Below are positions 26,805 through 35,934 of a DNA stretch of 64,000 nucleotides, in pieces. The notes under the pieces were generated by a model. That model worked only from the letters and a program-made list of their open reading frames with translations, was not told the origin of the DNA and ran no database searches. The stretch lies in contig DF970686.1 of assembly GCA_001270045.2 (NCBI GenBank), positions 1-64,000 on the forward strand. Reading direction: 5' to 3'. Source of the DNA: Bacteroidales bacterium 6E. Its GTDB lineage: Bacteria > Bacteroidota > Bacteroidia > Bacteroidales > Prolixibacteraceae. Each line of letters starts with the position of its first letter. The stretch's first letter is position 1. The translations under genes and the position numbers were made by a program.

Positions 26805-27353
26805 TTATCTCTTATAATCCATCCCCAGGAACCGTGCAACTTTGCCTGCACTTTGGACCAAGAAATCAGGCGGATTCACGGCAACGATCTCCTTTCTGTA
26901 GTTATTCATGAGAACACCGAAAACCAACATCGTTTTCAGGCTTTTCATCCTGACCGGCTTTGTCCGGCTATTGGTTACAATGTCAACGACCTTACAAACA
27001 TCCTCAAAATAATTTTCCATGTCAAAAGCCGGTTCATGGGTATTATAAACCTTAACAACATATTCCGATGGATTGCGAAAGGCATGGGTTACTCCCTTTT
27101 CAACCTGTAACCTGTCACCCGCTTTTGCCTTTATCCATTTATCCTTTATATAGAACTCCATTTCGCCCTCAAGTACATGATAGGTTTCAATGGCCTCAGG
27201 ATGAATGTGTAACAGCGGATCAACCATATTGCATTGGGGAAGAAGCTGCCATTCAAGATCCAGGGATTTTCCCTCTGTATCCGTTTTGCTTTTTACCACT
27301 TTAAATATCATCCCTAATGGAGACATATCGAGTATCTGACCCTGCGTTGCCAT
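26805..27353 (-). CDS. Cupin-domain protein
   Basis: A 182-residue cytoplasmic protein with a Cupin_2 barrel at about 35-105. Motif 1 is HIHPEAIETYHVLEGEMEF, where H-x-H, E and the later H in GVTHAFRNPS supply the metal ligands. The C-terminal 70 residues form a helical extension ending FLGMDYKR. Such small cupins bind a metal or small ligand, but the reaction cannot be predicted. It has no signal peptide and stands alone. Confidence 0.8.
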   Translation of the reverse strand: MATQGQILDMSPLGMIFKVVKSKTDTEGKSLDLEWQLLPQCNMVDPLLHIHPEAIETYHVLEGEMEFYIKDKWIKAKAGDRLQVEKGVTHAFRNPSEYVVKVYNTHEPAFDMENYFEDVCKVVDIVTNSRTKPVRMKSLKTMLVFGVLMNNYRKEIVAVNPPDFLVQSAGKVARFLGMDYKR

Positions 27354-27719
27354 AAAAATTCCTGTATTACATTATTCAACTGGTCATCAAATTGTCAAGT
27401 CTGACAGATCCCTACTGAAATTTCGGATAATTCTCCTTCCATACAAAGTTCTGAGGGACCTTCCATAAAATACAGCTTAGATCGGATCAATTTACGCTAT
27501 TATTCATTATCAAACAATGAATTACGAATATTTAATACTTTTTAGTCTTTATTTTTATCCACACAAAAAAAATAAGGATATCGCTCCTTGTACAATCATT
27601 CAGGAATAAGCCTTACCTCCAGCTATTCGAGTACACCTTTAATCTTGTATTTTATGATCCTTACAATATGATGGCCGCCACCCATTCATCTTCTCAAGAA
27701 GTTTTCATTGTCAGGTTGA
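27354..27719. other. 366-bp intergenic region
   Basis: This AT-rich stretch lies between two minus-strand genes. It contains an inverted repeat ATTCATT/AATGAAT with a 7-nt loop (27502-27508 and 27516-27522), and TATCC/GGATA arms around 27556-27581. No coding frame was found. It should hold the cupin promoter and the end of the upstream lipoprotein transcript, but no exact TAnnTTTG is visible for the cupin gene. Confidence 0.35.
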
Positions 27720-28586
27720 TTACCAGCCAGAATTTCCCTGAAGTTCGGCGATGACCTTTAGGTTTTCACGGGCTTTGCGGGCCAGGCCAGTCTTCGGTCC
27801 CGATGCAATAGCCTCAAGCAGGGGAATGGCCTCACCGTAGCGACCTGCGATGATGTGCTCGTTTGACTCCTTAAAAGCCTTGCCGGCGTGCAACTGGCGG
27901 TAACCTGTCTGCTCCCTCACCGGATAAAACATGGTTGTATATTCGGCAGCTGCATCCCTCGAAAGCACCTGTATCTTCTCCAGGCCATTGGACATGTTGG
28001 GTAGTATGGTAATGAGGGCTCCAAGAGTCGGACGGGCGGAATACAACATGGAGCGGTCGAGCAGGGTCTGTTTTACAACCACCCCGTCGGGATTGTACAA
28101 AGTCACGAAATATCGGCCAATCAGATAGAAGTTCTTTGTTTTGGAAACAGAACCATCCTCAGGATTTTCTTCCCTGAAGACTTCCCAATCAAAGAAAAGA
28201 CTCAAGCTGTCGAGCGTCAACAAGTAATCGGCGGAAAAAGGTTTGAGAATGGAGAGCATCCTGATTGAATCAAGAACCTGTATCCTTGATGAATCTTTGG
28301 CAAAGATATCTGATGGCGTATCAGCCACAAAGATTACGGCCGGTTCTACCTCTTTGGGTTTAACGGAAAGGGCACGCCCAAAATCCCTGATGGCAGTCTG
28401 GTAAGCCACATCATGCTTATCCTTAATAGCAGGATTGGACCAATAATCGTATTGGTTGGCGAATACGATGGTGGCAGGCTTCTCAGGCAGAACCATTTCG
28501 GGAGGATTTGTACGGTAGAGGAATACAGGGGTGGTACAACCCGAAAGGACCAACAGAATCAGAGAAAGGTATAGAAAATGTTTCAT
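27720..28586 (-). CDS. Lipoprotein, DUF6340-like
   Basis: A 288-residue lipoprotein (lipobox LSGC, Cys17). The mature part follows the DUF6340 pattern: an opening P-A-x-V-x-P-x-x-x-x-I-x-x-x-N, a central region predicting alternating helix and strand (ADYLLTLDSLSLFFDWEV, GRYFVTLYNPDGVVVKQTLLDRS), and a TPR-like C-terminus (AGRYGEAIPLLEAIASGPKTGLARKARENLKVIAEL). These proteins are periplasmic or outer-membrane-attached in Bacteroidota and their role is unknown. Confidence 0.75.
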   Translation of the reverse strand: MKHFLYLSLILLVLSGCTTPVFLYRTNPPEMVLPEKPATIVFANQYDYWSNPAIKDKHDVAYQTAIRDFGRALSVKPKEVEPAVIFVADTPSDIFAKDSSRIQVLDSIRMLSILKPFSADYLLTLDSLSLFFDWEVFREENPEDGSVSKTKNFYLIGRYFVTLYNPDGVVVKQTLLDRSMLYSARPTLGALITILPNMSNGLEKIQVLSRDAAAEYTTMFYPVREQTGYRQLHAGKAFKESNEHIIAGRYGEAIPLLEAIASGPKTGLARKARENLKVIAELQGNSGW

Positions 28587-28709
28587 AAAGGATGAGATTA
28601 TGATAAAGCCACGTCATGCCAAATTCGTGCCAGAATTTCACATCAGTAATTCCCGGACGATACAATTTACTACTAATCAGACCAACATACAATACCCACA
28701 GAATAAGCA

Positions 28710-28731
28710 AAGCCGGCTATTTGGCCGGCTT
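28710..28731 (-). terminator. Hairpin after the DUF5602-like lipoprotein gene
   Basis: A perfect 8-bp stem AAGCCGGC/GCCGGCTT (28710-28717 with 28724-28731) with a 6-nt loop lies 36 bp past the minus-strand stop. On that strand it is followed only by a weak T-rich tail. Confidence 0.55.
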
Positions 28732-28766
28732 CACCTTAAACTTATGATCTCTTACTGACCCTCATG

Positions 28767-29561
28767 CTAGGTCAAATCAGTTAAGGCAATGGTAAATTCA
28801 TTCGGTTTCCCGGAGTACGAAATCTTATAATTCAGCGGATACCATCCATCCCGTTGATATGCCGCCGGCTGTGGAACCGGAAATACCTGATCAGGTTTTG
28901 TGAGAAGATAATCCCTCGTAACCATGGGTTCCCAGAAAACAAACTCACCCTGATATGATCCCCAGATAAAAGTCTGTGTAAATGTTTCCATTGTTGGGGG
29001 CAATTCAGGTGATAACATATTAACCCAATGTGCACCCATTGCCGGAACCAGTCCTTCCAATTGCATATGCATCGGGGGCAGGTACTGATCAGCTGGAGCA
29101 GGATCCATATATGGAGGATCCATTCCGGGTATGGTCATCCTTTCATCGCTTGAGATGGTATAGAAATGAAAGTCGAAATGAGGAAGGTCATAAATTTCTG
29201 GAGGTTCATGTCCGGCAGGATTCCAGTCAATCAGCACATGCTTGTAAAAATTCATTCCCTTGTTCCTGGGAAGCTCAAGAACGTAATGAGACATATGGTC
29301 CGGAAGACCATTTAATGCGTTCGCCGACAAATTGATTCCGACTTCGAGTGGATTGCCTGCTTTGTCAGCCTTGATCCACGCCCTGGCAATTCCATTCCCA
29401 ACCGGTACAGTTTTACTGTAGAAAGTGTTGGATGAAGCATTCTTCAGTTCCAAACCTTGATCTCCGGATACAATTTGCATCTCTTCTTTTTGACAGCCCT
29501 GCATTCCAATCAATGCTGCAACTACCAACACATTCAGAAAAAGTTTCAATAGTCTTTTCAT
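28767..29561 (-). CDS. Lipoprotein with DUF5602-type domain
   Basis: A 264-residue lipoprotein (lipobox MQGC, Cys23). The mature domain reads VGNGIARAWIKADKAGNPLEVGI, then LPRNKGMNFYKHVLIDWNPAGHEPPEIYDLPHFDFHFY. This His/Asp-rich stretch is typical of DUF5602 (TTHB210-like) proteins and looks able to bind a metal. A second His/Met cluster (PPMHMQLEGLVPAMGAHWVN) follows. The end is beta-rich. Function is unknown. The gene is isolated, with an AT-rich palindrome (29645-29664) in the intergenic region upstream. Confidence 0.8.
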   Translation of the reverse strand: MKRLLKLFLNVLVVAALIGMQGCQKEEMQIVSGDQGLELKNASSNTFYSKTVPVGNGIARAWIKADKAGNPLEVGINLSANALNGLPDHMSHYVLELPRNKGMNFYKHVLIDWNPAGHEPPEIYDLPHFDFHFYTISSDERMTIPGMDPPYMDPAPADQYLPPMHMQLEGLVPAMGAHWVNMLSPELPPTMETFTQTFIWGSYQGEFVFWEPMVTRDYLLTKPDQVFPVPQPAAYQRDGWYPLNYKISYSGKPNEFTIALTDLT

Positions 29562-29786
29562 AGCATTTGAGTTTAATGTGAATAATAGCTATTGTTAATC
29601 ACCAATTTACAAACAAATAATATAATATCACACCTTTTTGTCTTTATTTATTTGTAAATAAATACCTATGAAAATGAGCACTTATGATCCGGGCACTGCA
29701 AATGGAGTACCGATTATCGGCGAAGGAAGACAGGTATTTCTGAGACAAATCCCCTGATCCTCAATCACATAAAAAAGTCCAAATAT

Positions 29787-32700
29787 TTATCTAGTCCAGC
29801 TGGTTTCGATGAGGCTTCCCTGTTCTTCGTTGTTCCGGATACGAAGGTGGACATCGATCTCCTGTTGCATCTCCTCCACATGGGAAATGACCCCTACGAT
29901 TCGGTTCTCCTTGCGGAGCGACTTCAGGGTATCGAAAACGACATCCAGCGTTTCCTTGTCGAGGGACCCAAAGCCCTCGTCGAGAAAGAAAAAGTTCTGG
30001 TTTGACTCCGTGATCTTCTGGATGTTGTCGGCCAAAGACAGCGCAAGGCACAATGCCGCCTGAAAGGTTTGTCCGCCCGATAAGGTCTTTACACTGCGCA
30101 CCTTCCCACCATTCATGTAGTCGCGAATCTGGAAATTGTTATCGGATGTAATCTCCAGGCTCAGCTTTTGCCGGGTAAGCTGGAAGAAACGATCGTTAGC
30201 CGAAATGCAAAGATTCTGAAGGTATACAGAGGAGACATAATTCACAAATCCGCTCGCCTTGAACAACGACTTCATCGTTTTAAGGTTGGCAGCCCTCAGG
30301 TCGAGTTTTTCAAGCTCATTCTTCAGATCAGCCTGGCTTTCAAGGTCCTTCACTAACTTGTCATAAAGTTCCTTTATACGACCCTGCTCCTGGTTTTTCA
30401 AAGTTATTTGATCCTTCAGGCCTGCCAGTTTCACTGTCAATTCCTGGTACTTCTCCAGATCATAAATCCGGTTTCCGGCCTCCTTCTGCAACTGCTCCAG
30501 CAGTGACTGGATACGGTTGAGATCATCCCTGTACCTGGTCAATTTTTCCCTTTCAGCCGATGCATCAAATGCCTCGGACAGGATGGCTTCGACCTCATCC
30601 ATTGATACAAACGGAGAATTATCGAGCTTATCCTTCACTTGTTGGTCCAGTTCCGACTGCGTATGCTTTTCCTTTATCAGCTCATTCCGGTTCGATTGGA
30701 GACTGCCATGGAGTATATCACGGATTTTACTTTTATCGCCAATCTCCCGGTTGAGATTGGCATAAGATTCTTCCAAATTCCTGAACTTGTTTCGTAAAAC
30801 CGAACTTTCATCCTCAAGCTGCTCGGGTTTGGCCTCCCTGTAGTCGTTGGGGCTGATCATCTTCAACTGACCTGCCAGCGTACTGATTCCTGCCGTGTAG
30901 CCGGTTATGGTATTTTGTATTTTGTCCAGTTCCAACTGGTATTTACGCAAATTGGAGGCTTCACTGTCCTGTTTTTTTACCAATTCTTGCAGATCTTTAT
31001 CAGTCGATCCGATCTCCTTCTGGATGTGGTCGACTTCCCGAAATGCCTCCTCCAGGTCAGACTTATCACGATATTTCTCCCAGACAAACTTCAGGTCATG
31101 CCCAGTGATATTGGCAAGTAATCCCTGTTTCTGACGGTTCCATTCATCCTGCTGTTCATAGACCATCTGTAACCGACTAGCCTGAAGCCTGAAGCGCTCT
31201 ATCCACCCGGATATCAACTCCAATTCCTTCTCGAAAGATTTTCTTTCAGTTCCAAGGCTCACGATTGCGTCATCGATATCGCCTTCCTTGAAAATGCCGG
31301 GATGGTGCAACGACCCGCATAGCGGACAAGGGTCCCCTTCCATCAGCCCGTCGGAATATTCCTTCAGTTTTGCCTTTACGCGCAAGTGATCCTCTTGTTC
31401 CTGCAAACCTTTCAACGCCCTTTTGAGGACTTCCACCTTTTCCTTGAGTTTAAGCAGAATTTCAGGGTAACCGGCCTCTGAAAAATGCTGGAGCCGGGAC
31501 TCTGTCAACAAGGCAAACTTTTCTTTGTCAACTTCTCCAATGGCCAGGACAGATTTTTCAAGCGCTCTGTTTACCTCCATGACTTGCTTCTCCATTTGTT
31601 CCCGTTCAACATGCCATACATTCACCTCTGCCAGAAGTTTCATGTCGGGCAGTTTGCCCCTGAAATCGCGCAGCTGTCCTTCGAGATTCTTCTTCTGATT
31701 GGAAAGTGCCTCCAGCTTCACTTCCAAATCGCGGCAAACTTTCCCGCCATTCTTGAACCTCTCCTCTTCATGGGCCAACTTACTTTCCAAATCCTTTACC
31801 TGAACCAGCTTTCCCAATTCCTCCGACTTTTGCCTAAGCTCCTCACGATTTTCGTATGCAGGTTTCAGTTCATCCAGACGCTCAGAAAGAGACTTTATCT
31901 CCCCTTCATAGTGGATAAGCTTATTCTCCTCATCCCTGATTTGATTTTCACGAATGGTCAAAGCCTCCCTATTCTGTTTCCAGCGTTCAAGCAGGAATTT
32001 GAATTGATTCACACACTGCTCATACCTGGCCATTTTCTGTTCGAGCTTCCTGAATTCGGGTTCCTTTTCGCGCAAGGACTGCATCTGCTTTTCTACCGTA
32101 TCCTTCCGTACCATCAGGTCACGGAGCAAACGTAATTCCTCTTCATCTTTCTGCAAGGCAGCGAGACCCATATCCATCTCCTTCAGGTCATTGCTGAGTT
32201 GTTCAAGCCGGACACGATACTCCTTAAGCCGGTCGGGATGTATATCGCCCAGCTGATTAAGTTTTGTGCTAATCACCAGCTTGCTGTCATTATTCTTTGA
32301 CTCCAGCGAAGTCACCTTGTGGAAAAACTCGTATTTCGCCAGGTTGAACAGTTCTTTCATCATTTGGGTGCGATCTTTGTTTCCCAGTTGAAGAAACTCC
32401 TGGAACTGTCCCTGTGGAATGATTATGGTTCGTTTAAAATTGTCGTAACTCAGTCCGATTGCCCGCTCCAGTTCATCCGTTCCGATGGGAATCCATGATT
32501 CGCCCGATTTCTGGTATGCCGTGCGTTCGAGGGTCTTCACATCCTCAAAGTTCTTGCTATTGCGTTTTCCCCTGACCATAGCCCTGAAGGACATTTGCTC
32601 CTTGCCGGTTTCGAAGACAAAATCGATAAGCAACTCGTTCGCCTTCAGGTTCATCATGTTATAATAGCGGTTATCGCCCGACTGGTTTAGCCGGTCGGTC

Positions 32701-32864
32701 TTCCCATAAATAGCAAAGGTGATAGCCTCGAGAATGGTGGACTTGCCGCTGCCCACGATCCCAAAGATGCCGAACAAATGTGCTGCGGTCAGTTTGGTAA
32801 AATCGATGGACTGCTTTTCCTGGTATGAATACAGGCCTTGGATTGTTAATTTTATAGGTATCAT
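29787..32864 (-). CDS. sbcC: SbcC, ATPase subunit of the SbcCD nuclease
   Basis: A 1025-residue SMC-like/Rad50-type ATPase. With SbcD it cuts DNA hairpins and long palindromes, trims protein-blocked ends and aids double-strand break processing. The N-terminal Walker A is GIVGSGKS (35-42). Two long coiled coils flank the zinc hook C513-P-L-C516. The C-terminal lobe carries the ABC signature LSGGQ and Walker B FFFLDEGFGSLD. Length is normal for the family. It follows sbcD on the same strand, but with a 133-bp gap occupied by two perfect palindromes. Confidence 0.96.
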   Translation of the reverse strand: MIPIKLTIQGLYSYQEKQSIDFTKLTAAHLFGIFGIVGSGKSTILEAITFAIYGKTDRLNQSGDNRYYNMMNLKANELLIDFVFETGKEQMSFRAMVRGKRNSKNFEDVKTLERTAYQKSGESWIPIGTDELERAIGLSYDNFKRTIIIPQGQFQEFLQLGNKDRTQMMKELFNLAKYEFFHKVTSLESKNNDSKLVISTKLNQLGDIHPDRLKEYRVRLEQLSNDLKEMDMGLAALQKDEEELRLLRDLMVRKDTVEKQMQSLREKEPEFRKLEQKMARYEQCVNQFKFLLERWKQNREALTIRENQIRDEENKLIHYEGEIKSLSERLDELKPAYENREELRQKSEELGKLVQVKDLESKLAHEEERFKNGGKVCRDLEVKLEALSNQKKNLEGQLRDFRGKLPDMKLLAEVNVWHVEREQMEKQVMEVNRALEKSVLAIGEVDKEKFALLTESRLQHFSEAGYPEILLKLKEKVEVLKRALKGLQEQEDHLRVKAKLKEYSDGLMEGDPCPLCGSLHHPGIFKEGDIDDAIVSLGTERKSFEKELELISGWIERFRLQASRLQMVYEQQDEWNRQKQGLLANITGHDLKFVWEKYRDKSDLEEAFREVDHIQKEIGSTDKDLQELVKKQDSEASNLRKYQLELDKIQNTITGYTAGISTLAGQLKMISPNDYREAKPEQLEDESSVLRNKFRNLEESYANLNREIGDKSKIRDILHGSLQSNRNELIKEKHTQSELDQQVKDKLDNSPFVSMDEVEAILSEAFDASAEREKLTRYRDDLNRIQSLLEQLQKEAGNRIYDLEKYQELTVKLAGLKDQITLKNQEQGRIKELYDKLVKDLESQADLKNELEKLDLRAANLKTMKSLFKASGFVNYVSSVYLQNLCISANDRFFQLTRQKLSLEITSDNNFQIRDYMNGGKVRSVKTLSGGQTFQAALCLALSLADNIQKITESNQNFFFLDEGFGSLDKETLDVVFDTLKSLRKENRIVGVISHVEEMQQEIDVHLRIRNNEEQGSLIETSWTR

Positions 32865-32910
32865 TCTTTATTCCAATTTCACCACGGATTTCTGAAAATC
32901 AACTTTAAAG

Positions 32911-32949
32911 GATTTTTGCAGGCTTGCCGGCGGCAAGCCTGCAAAAATC
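32911..32949. repeat. Perfect palindrome 1 between sbcD and sbcC
   Basis: Arms of 18 bp (32911-32928 and 32932-32949) with a 3-nt spacer (ggc). In both reading directions the 3' arm ends in A residues and no T-run follows, so it is not a standard intrinsic terminator. Confidence 0.95.
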
Positions 32950-32957
32950 TATCTTAG

Positions 32958-32992
32958 GGTTTTGTGAGGCGGCTTTGCCGCCTCACAAAACC
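32958..32992. repeat. Perfect palindrome 2 between sbcD and sbcC
   Basis: Arms of 16 bp (32958-32973 and 32977-32992) with a 3-nt spacer (ttt). It lies 8 bp from palindrome 1 and 5 bp from the sbcD stop codon. No T-run follows on either strand. Confidence 0.95.
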
Positions 32993-32997
32993 AGTAT

Positions 32998-34221
32998 TTA
33001 TTCATCACTGGCTGAGAGGATCTCAGTGAAGAGATCCATCAGTTCCTGGTTGGGATCCTGGCCCTTTTCATGCCGGAAGTAATCCCTGAAAAGCTCCTCC
33101 ATGCTTCTTGACAAATCGATCTGGTTATGATGAGAACCGGCTTCAAAGTCACCCCCTGAAATTTCGGGGATGATGGCAACGATGCCCGAATGGGCATTCT
33201 GGATCTGCCTTCTTTCCATGGCAGTCAGGAACGTTTTGGTAACAAGCGTCAGCTCCACCAGTGCATCCTGGTGTTCGGAAAGCCAAAGCAATGCATCCTC
33301 CAGGCCTTCGGCGCGTTTACGCAACAACTTTTTGCCGCCGGACAGTTCCACTTCGTTGACAACTGCAGGTTTTCCCGGATAAGCCTCAATCACCAGCATA
33401 TATTTTTTCTGGTTGGCTTCAGCAAAACTATAGGACAAGGGACTGCCGCTATAATAAGTCGATCCTGGTTGACCATCCACGCAATTCATCCTGTGCAAGT
33501 GCCCCAGGGCCGTATACTGGATTTGGGAAGGGATCATATCGGTAAAGAGAGCATGCTCGCCACCCACGTGCAAGATTGGTTTCTCATCCTCAGGTTCTTC
33601 GGGCAATTCGTCGCCTTTCCTGACCATAAAAAGATGCGTTACCAGAAGATTCACTCCCCTGGCATCACAGTATTTATCAGCGATTGCCTTCCACCGAGCT
33701 TTCAGTACCGTACCCAGTTCCTCCTCCTTGTCGGCCACGCCAAGCCATGTTTTTATCCTGAACTCATTGGCATAAGGTGTCAGGAGGATTCTAAGCGGCA
33801 CATCAATTCCCGGCACCTTCAATTCGATAAAACCCTCCTCGCTTTGCAATACCTTCAGTCCCGAATCGAGTTCAAATGGGGTGATCCGGGAATCGGGATA
33901 GCCGGCGAAAATAATTCCGCATTCACGGGCGAGAGGATCAGGAGATTCAATCCGGTCGGGAGAATCATGGTTTCCGGCAATGGCAATGACGGGTCGGCGG
34001 CCCTGGTTGGTCAGCCGTTTTAAAGTCTTGTACAACAGATCGACTGCCTCAGTGGGAGGATTAAAGGTATCAAACAAATCGCCCGCCACAATGACAACAT
34101 CTACATGTTCACGGTCGGCAATTTCACAGATTTCCTGTAACACAGCCTGTTGTTCGGTGATTCGGGGAAAGTCATCAAGCCGCTTTCCAAGGTGCCAGTC
34201 TGAGGTATGAAGTATCTTCAT
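32998..34221 (-). CDS. sbcD: SbcD, nuclease subunit of SbcCD
   Basis: A 407-residue Mre11-type metallophosphoesterase. Motifs in order are HTSDWHLGK (residues 5-13, Asp and His metal ligands), VVIVAGDLFDTF, AIAGNHDSPDRI and TALGHLH, the complete two-metal site. The C-terminal capping domain runs to an acidic end. It provides the exo- and endonuclease activity and relies on SbcC for ATP-driven DNA clamping. It is first in the sbcDC unit, starting 62 bp downstream of the rsgA stop on the same strand. Confidence 0.96.
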   Translation of the reverse strand: MKILHTSDWHLGKRLDDFPRITEQQAVLQEICEIADREHVDVVIVAGDLFDTFNPPTEAVDLLYKTLKRLTNQGRRPVIAIAGNHDSPDRIESPDPLARECGIIFAGYPDSRITPFELDSGLKVLQSEEGFIELKVPGIDVPLRILLTPYANEFRIKTWLGVADKEEELGTVLKARWKAIADKYCDARGVNLLVTHLFMVRKGDELPEEPEDEKPILHVGGEHALFTDMIPSQIQYTALGHLHRMNCVDGQPGSTYYSGSPLSYSFAEANQKKYMLVIEAYPGKPAVVNEVELSGGKKLLRKRAEGLEDALLWLSEHQDALVELTLVTKTFLTAMERRQIQNAHSGIVAIIPEISGGDFEAGSHHNQIDLSRSMEELFRDYFRHEKGQDPNQELMDLFTEILSASDE

Positions 34222-34283
34222 GGGTATTCAGTTAAAAGGATTAAAAGTATCAATCTTCGCCACATTTCGCAAGGCGGAAGACA

Positions 34284-35354
34284 TCAGTTTCCTTTTCCCT
34301 TCACATCTCTTTTCTGGTAATCTTTCAGGATCTTACCGAACTGCTTATCCTTTTTCCTTTTTTCGGCCACGGAGGTTTCATATCTTGAGATCTCCCGCTG
34401 CAATTTCAGGTAATTTTCCAGGACATCGCTGTCGAGTTCACCGGATTGCACAGCTTCAATGACGGCACATCCCGCTTCATTGGTATGGGTACAATCCTTA
34501 AACCGGCATTCCGGAGCCCGTTGTAGGATCATGTCAAAGGCATAACCAAGGCCCTCTTCCTGGTCGGTTATCCCTACCTCTCTCATGCCAGGATTGTCGA
34601 TCAGGATGCCGCCATTTTCCAAAATGATCAGCTCGCGGTGACTGGTCACATGCCGGCCCTTGCCCGTACTGTCGCTGATAGCCCCGGTTTGCATGGTATC
34701 CCTGCCTGAAAGGCGGTTGATGAGCGTTGATTTTCCAACACCCGAGGAGCCCAGCATACAATAGGTTTTCCCCTTTTCAATGATACTTTTGAATTCATTA
34801 AGGCCATCCATGGTTTCGTTGCTGATGGCAAAAACCGGGAGGCCTTTCTCACGACGCCGTACCTTATCGATCAGACTGGCCAGGGTATCAGGGTCAATCA
34901 GGTCGGTCTTGGTCAGGACAATGATTGGGGAAACCCCGGAAGCATGGCAAATGGTCAGGTATCGTTCCAGGCGGTTAAGGTTAAAATCGCGGTCGGTGGC
35001 CTGTACCAAAAGTGCATAATCAATATTTGCGGCGATGATTTGCTTTTCGGTCGGTTGTCCGGCGGCCTGTCTCGAAAGCACTGCAGATCGCGGCAAGATA
35101 TGGTGGATGATTGAGAAATCCGGATCAAAGATGGATAAGGCTACCCAGTCGCCTACTGCAGGGAAATCCTCGCGGCATTTTGCCGAGAAGCGAAGGTTGC
35201 CGGTGATTTCGGCATCATATTCCCCCTTTTCCGTTATCACCACATAGCGTTCCTTGTGTTCCGAAATGACCCTGCCCACCTCAAATTGAAGAAGCTTTTG
35301 TTCAGCGCGGTATTTCTCAAAATGATCCTTATAACCCAAGTCAGTCAGTTTCAT
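34284..35354 (-). CDS. rsgA: RsgA, ribosome small-subunit-dependent GTPase
   Basis: A 356-residue GTPase of late 30S assembly. The N-terminal OB fold (about 25-100) is followed by a circularly permuted GTPase domain with motif order G4 (LTKTDL), G1 (GSSGVGKSTL), then G3 (DNPGMRE), diagnostic of RsgA/YjeQ. The zinc knuckle is C-x(4)-C-x-H-x(5)-C (ECRFKDCTHTNEAGCAV), and a helical, basic tail follows. It should be cytoplasmic and nearly universal in bacteria. It is transcribed in the same direction as sbcD downstream. Confidence 0.96.
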   Translation of the reverse strand: MKLTDLGYKDHFEKYRAEQKLLQFEVGRVISEHKERYVVITEKGEYDAEITGNLRFSAKCREDFPAVGDWVALSIFDPDFSIIHHILPRSAVLSRQAAGQPTEKQIIAANIDYALLVQATDRDFNLNRLERYLTICHASGVSPIIVLTKTDLIDPDTLASLIDKVRRREKGLPVFAISNETMDGLNEFKSIIEKGKTYCMLGSSGVGKSTLINRLSGRDTMQTGAISDSTGKGRHVTSHRELIILENGGILIDNPGMREVGITDQEEGLGYAFDMILQRAPECRFKDCTHTNEAGCAVIEAVQSGELDSDVLENYLKLQREISRYETSVAEKRKKDKQFGKILKDYQKRDVKGKGN

Positions 35355-35416
35355 GTAAGTTTAATCTTTTTAGGTTATTCATTCGGGAATACTTTACATT
35401 CATTGATTCCCATGGC

Positions 35417-35818
35417 TTAAGCGTTTAATATTCGCATTAATTGAAATGCCAGGTCAGACACGATCCATTCTTCCACAATCTTATAACCCTCGAATCTGGT
35501 AACAACCATTTCGTACCATGCAACCCGCTTTTTTGAAGCAGGAATTCCCATCAGTGACGATAAATGGATACCAGTATTAAAGCACTGGGAAGTCAAACGG
35601 TCTTCGGATTGGGAAAGCACTTCCAGTTTTTTGATCCTGATATCCGGTATTGCCTTCCGGATTTGCCTTACATATCTTTTGAGAAAAGGGTGTCCCTGAT
35701 AATCCTTATCGCCAGCATGAGCCAAATATTCAATAGAGAACAATTCATCGACCATGACATTATTCCCTTTTTCGATAAGCTGGACAAGCCCTTCTTTAAG
35801 ATAATCCGATCTTTCCAT
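35417..35818 (-). CDS. SnoaL-like/ester-cyclase-fold protein
   Basis: 133 residues from the ATG at 35818. A longer frame to 35890 is open, but a candidate -7 element at 35888-35895 covers that ATG, so the shorter start is preferred. The pattern is that of a polyketide-cyclase-like cone fold: an N-terminal helix with EGLVQLIEKGN, then DELFSIEYLAHAG, a histidine-containing FLKRYVRQIRKAIPDIRI block, and a C-terminal WYEMVVTRFEGYKIVEEWIVSDLAFQLMRIL. Members bind small ligands or have hydrolase or isomerase activities. The specific role is unknown. Confidence 0.8.
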   Translation of the reverse strand: MERSDYLKEGLVQLIEKGNNVMVDELFSIEYLAHAGDKDYQGHPFLKRYVRQIRKAIPDIRIKKLEVLSQSEDRLTSQCFNTGIHLSSLMGIPASKKRVAWYEMVVTRFEGYKIVEEWIVSDLAFQLMRILNA

Positions 35819-35887
35819 ATGCGGAATCTTTGAATTGTCCGTAAGGAAAATCCCTTTGTAAAGTAAGGTGTTAATATTCCCTTTACG

Positions 35888-35895
35888 CAAAATTA
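35888..35895 (-). promoter_or_regulatory. Candidate promoter of the SnoaL-like gene
   Basis: An exact TAnnTTTG (TAATTTTG on the minus strand). No clear -33 TTTG was found. Transcription would begin near 35881, leaving a leader of about 60 nt before the ATG at 35818. Confidence 0.45.
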
Positions 35896-35934
35896 AGGGT
35901 TCGGTACGGATGTTGGGTCATAAATCCCAGTAAT

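Noticed and set aside
29668-29757. 29-codon frame in the gap before the DUF5602-like gene
   Set aside because: It is too short, has no signal or neighbour support, and lies on the strand opposite both flanking genes.
32911-32992. The two sbcD-sbcC hairpins as intrinsic terminators
   Set aside because: No T-run follows either stem on either strand, and both genes point the same way.
33190-34023. Long plus-strand frame opposite sbcD
   Set aside because: It is antisense to a well-supported gene, has no domain or signal, and its composition is that of a reverse-frame shadow.
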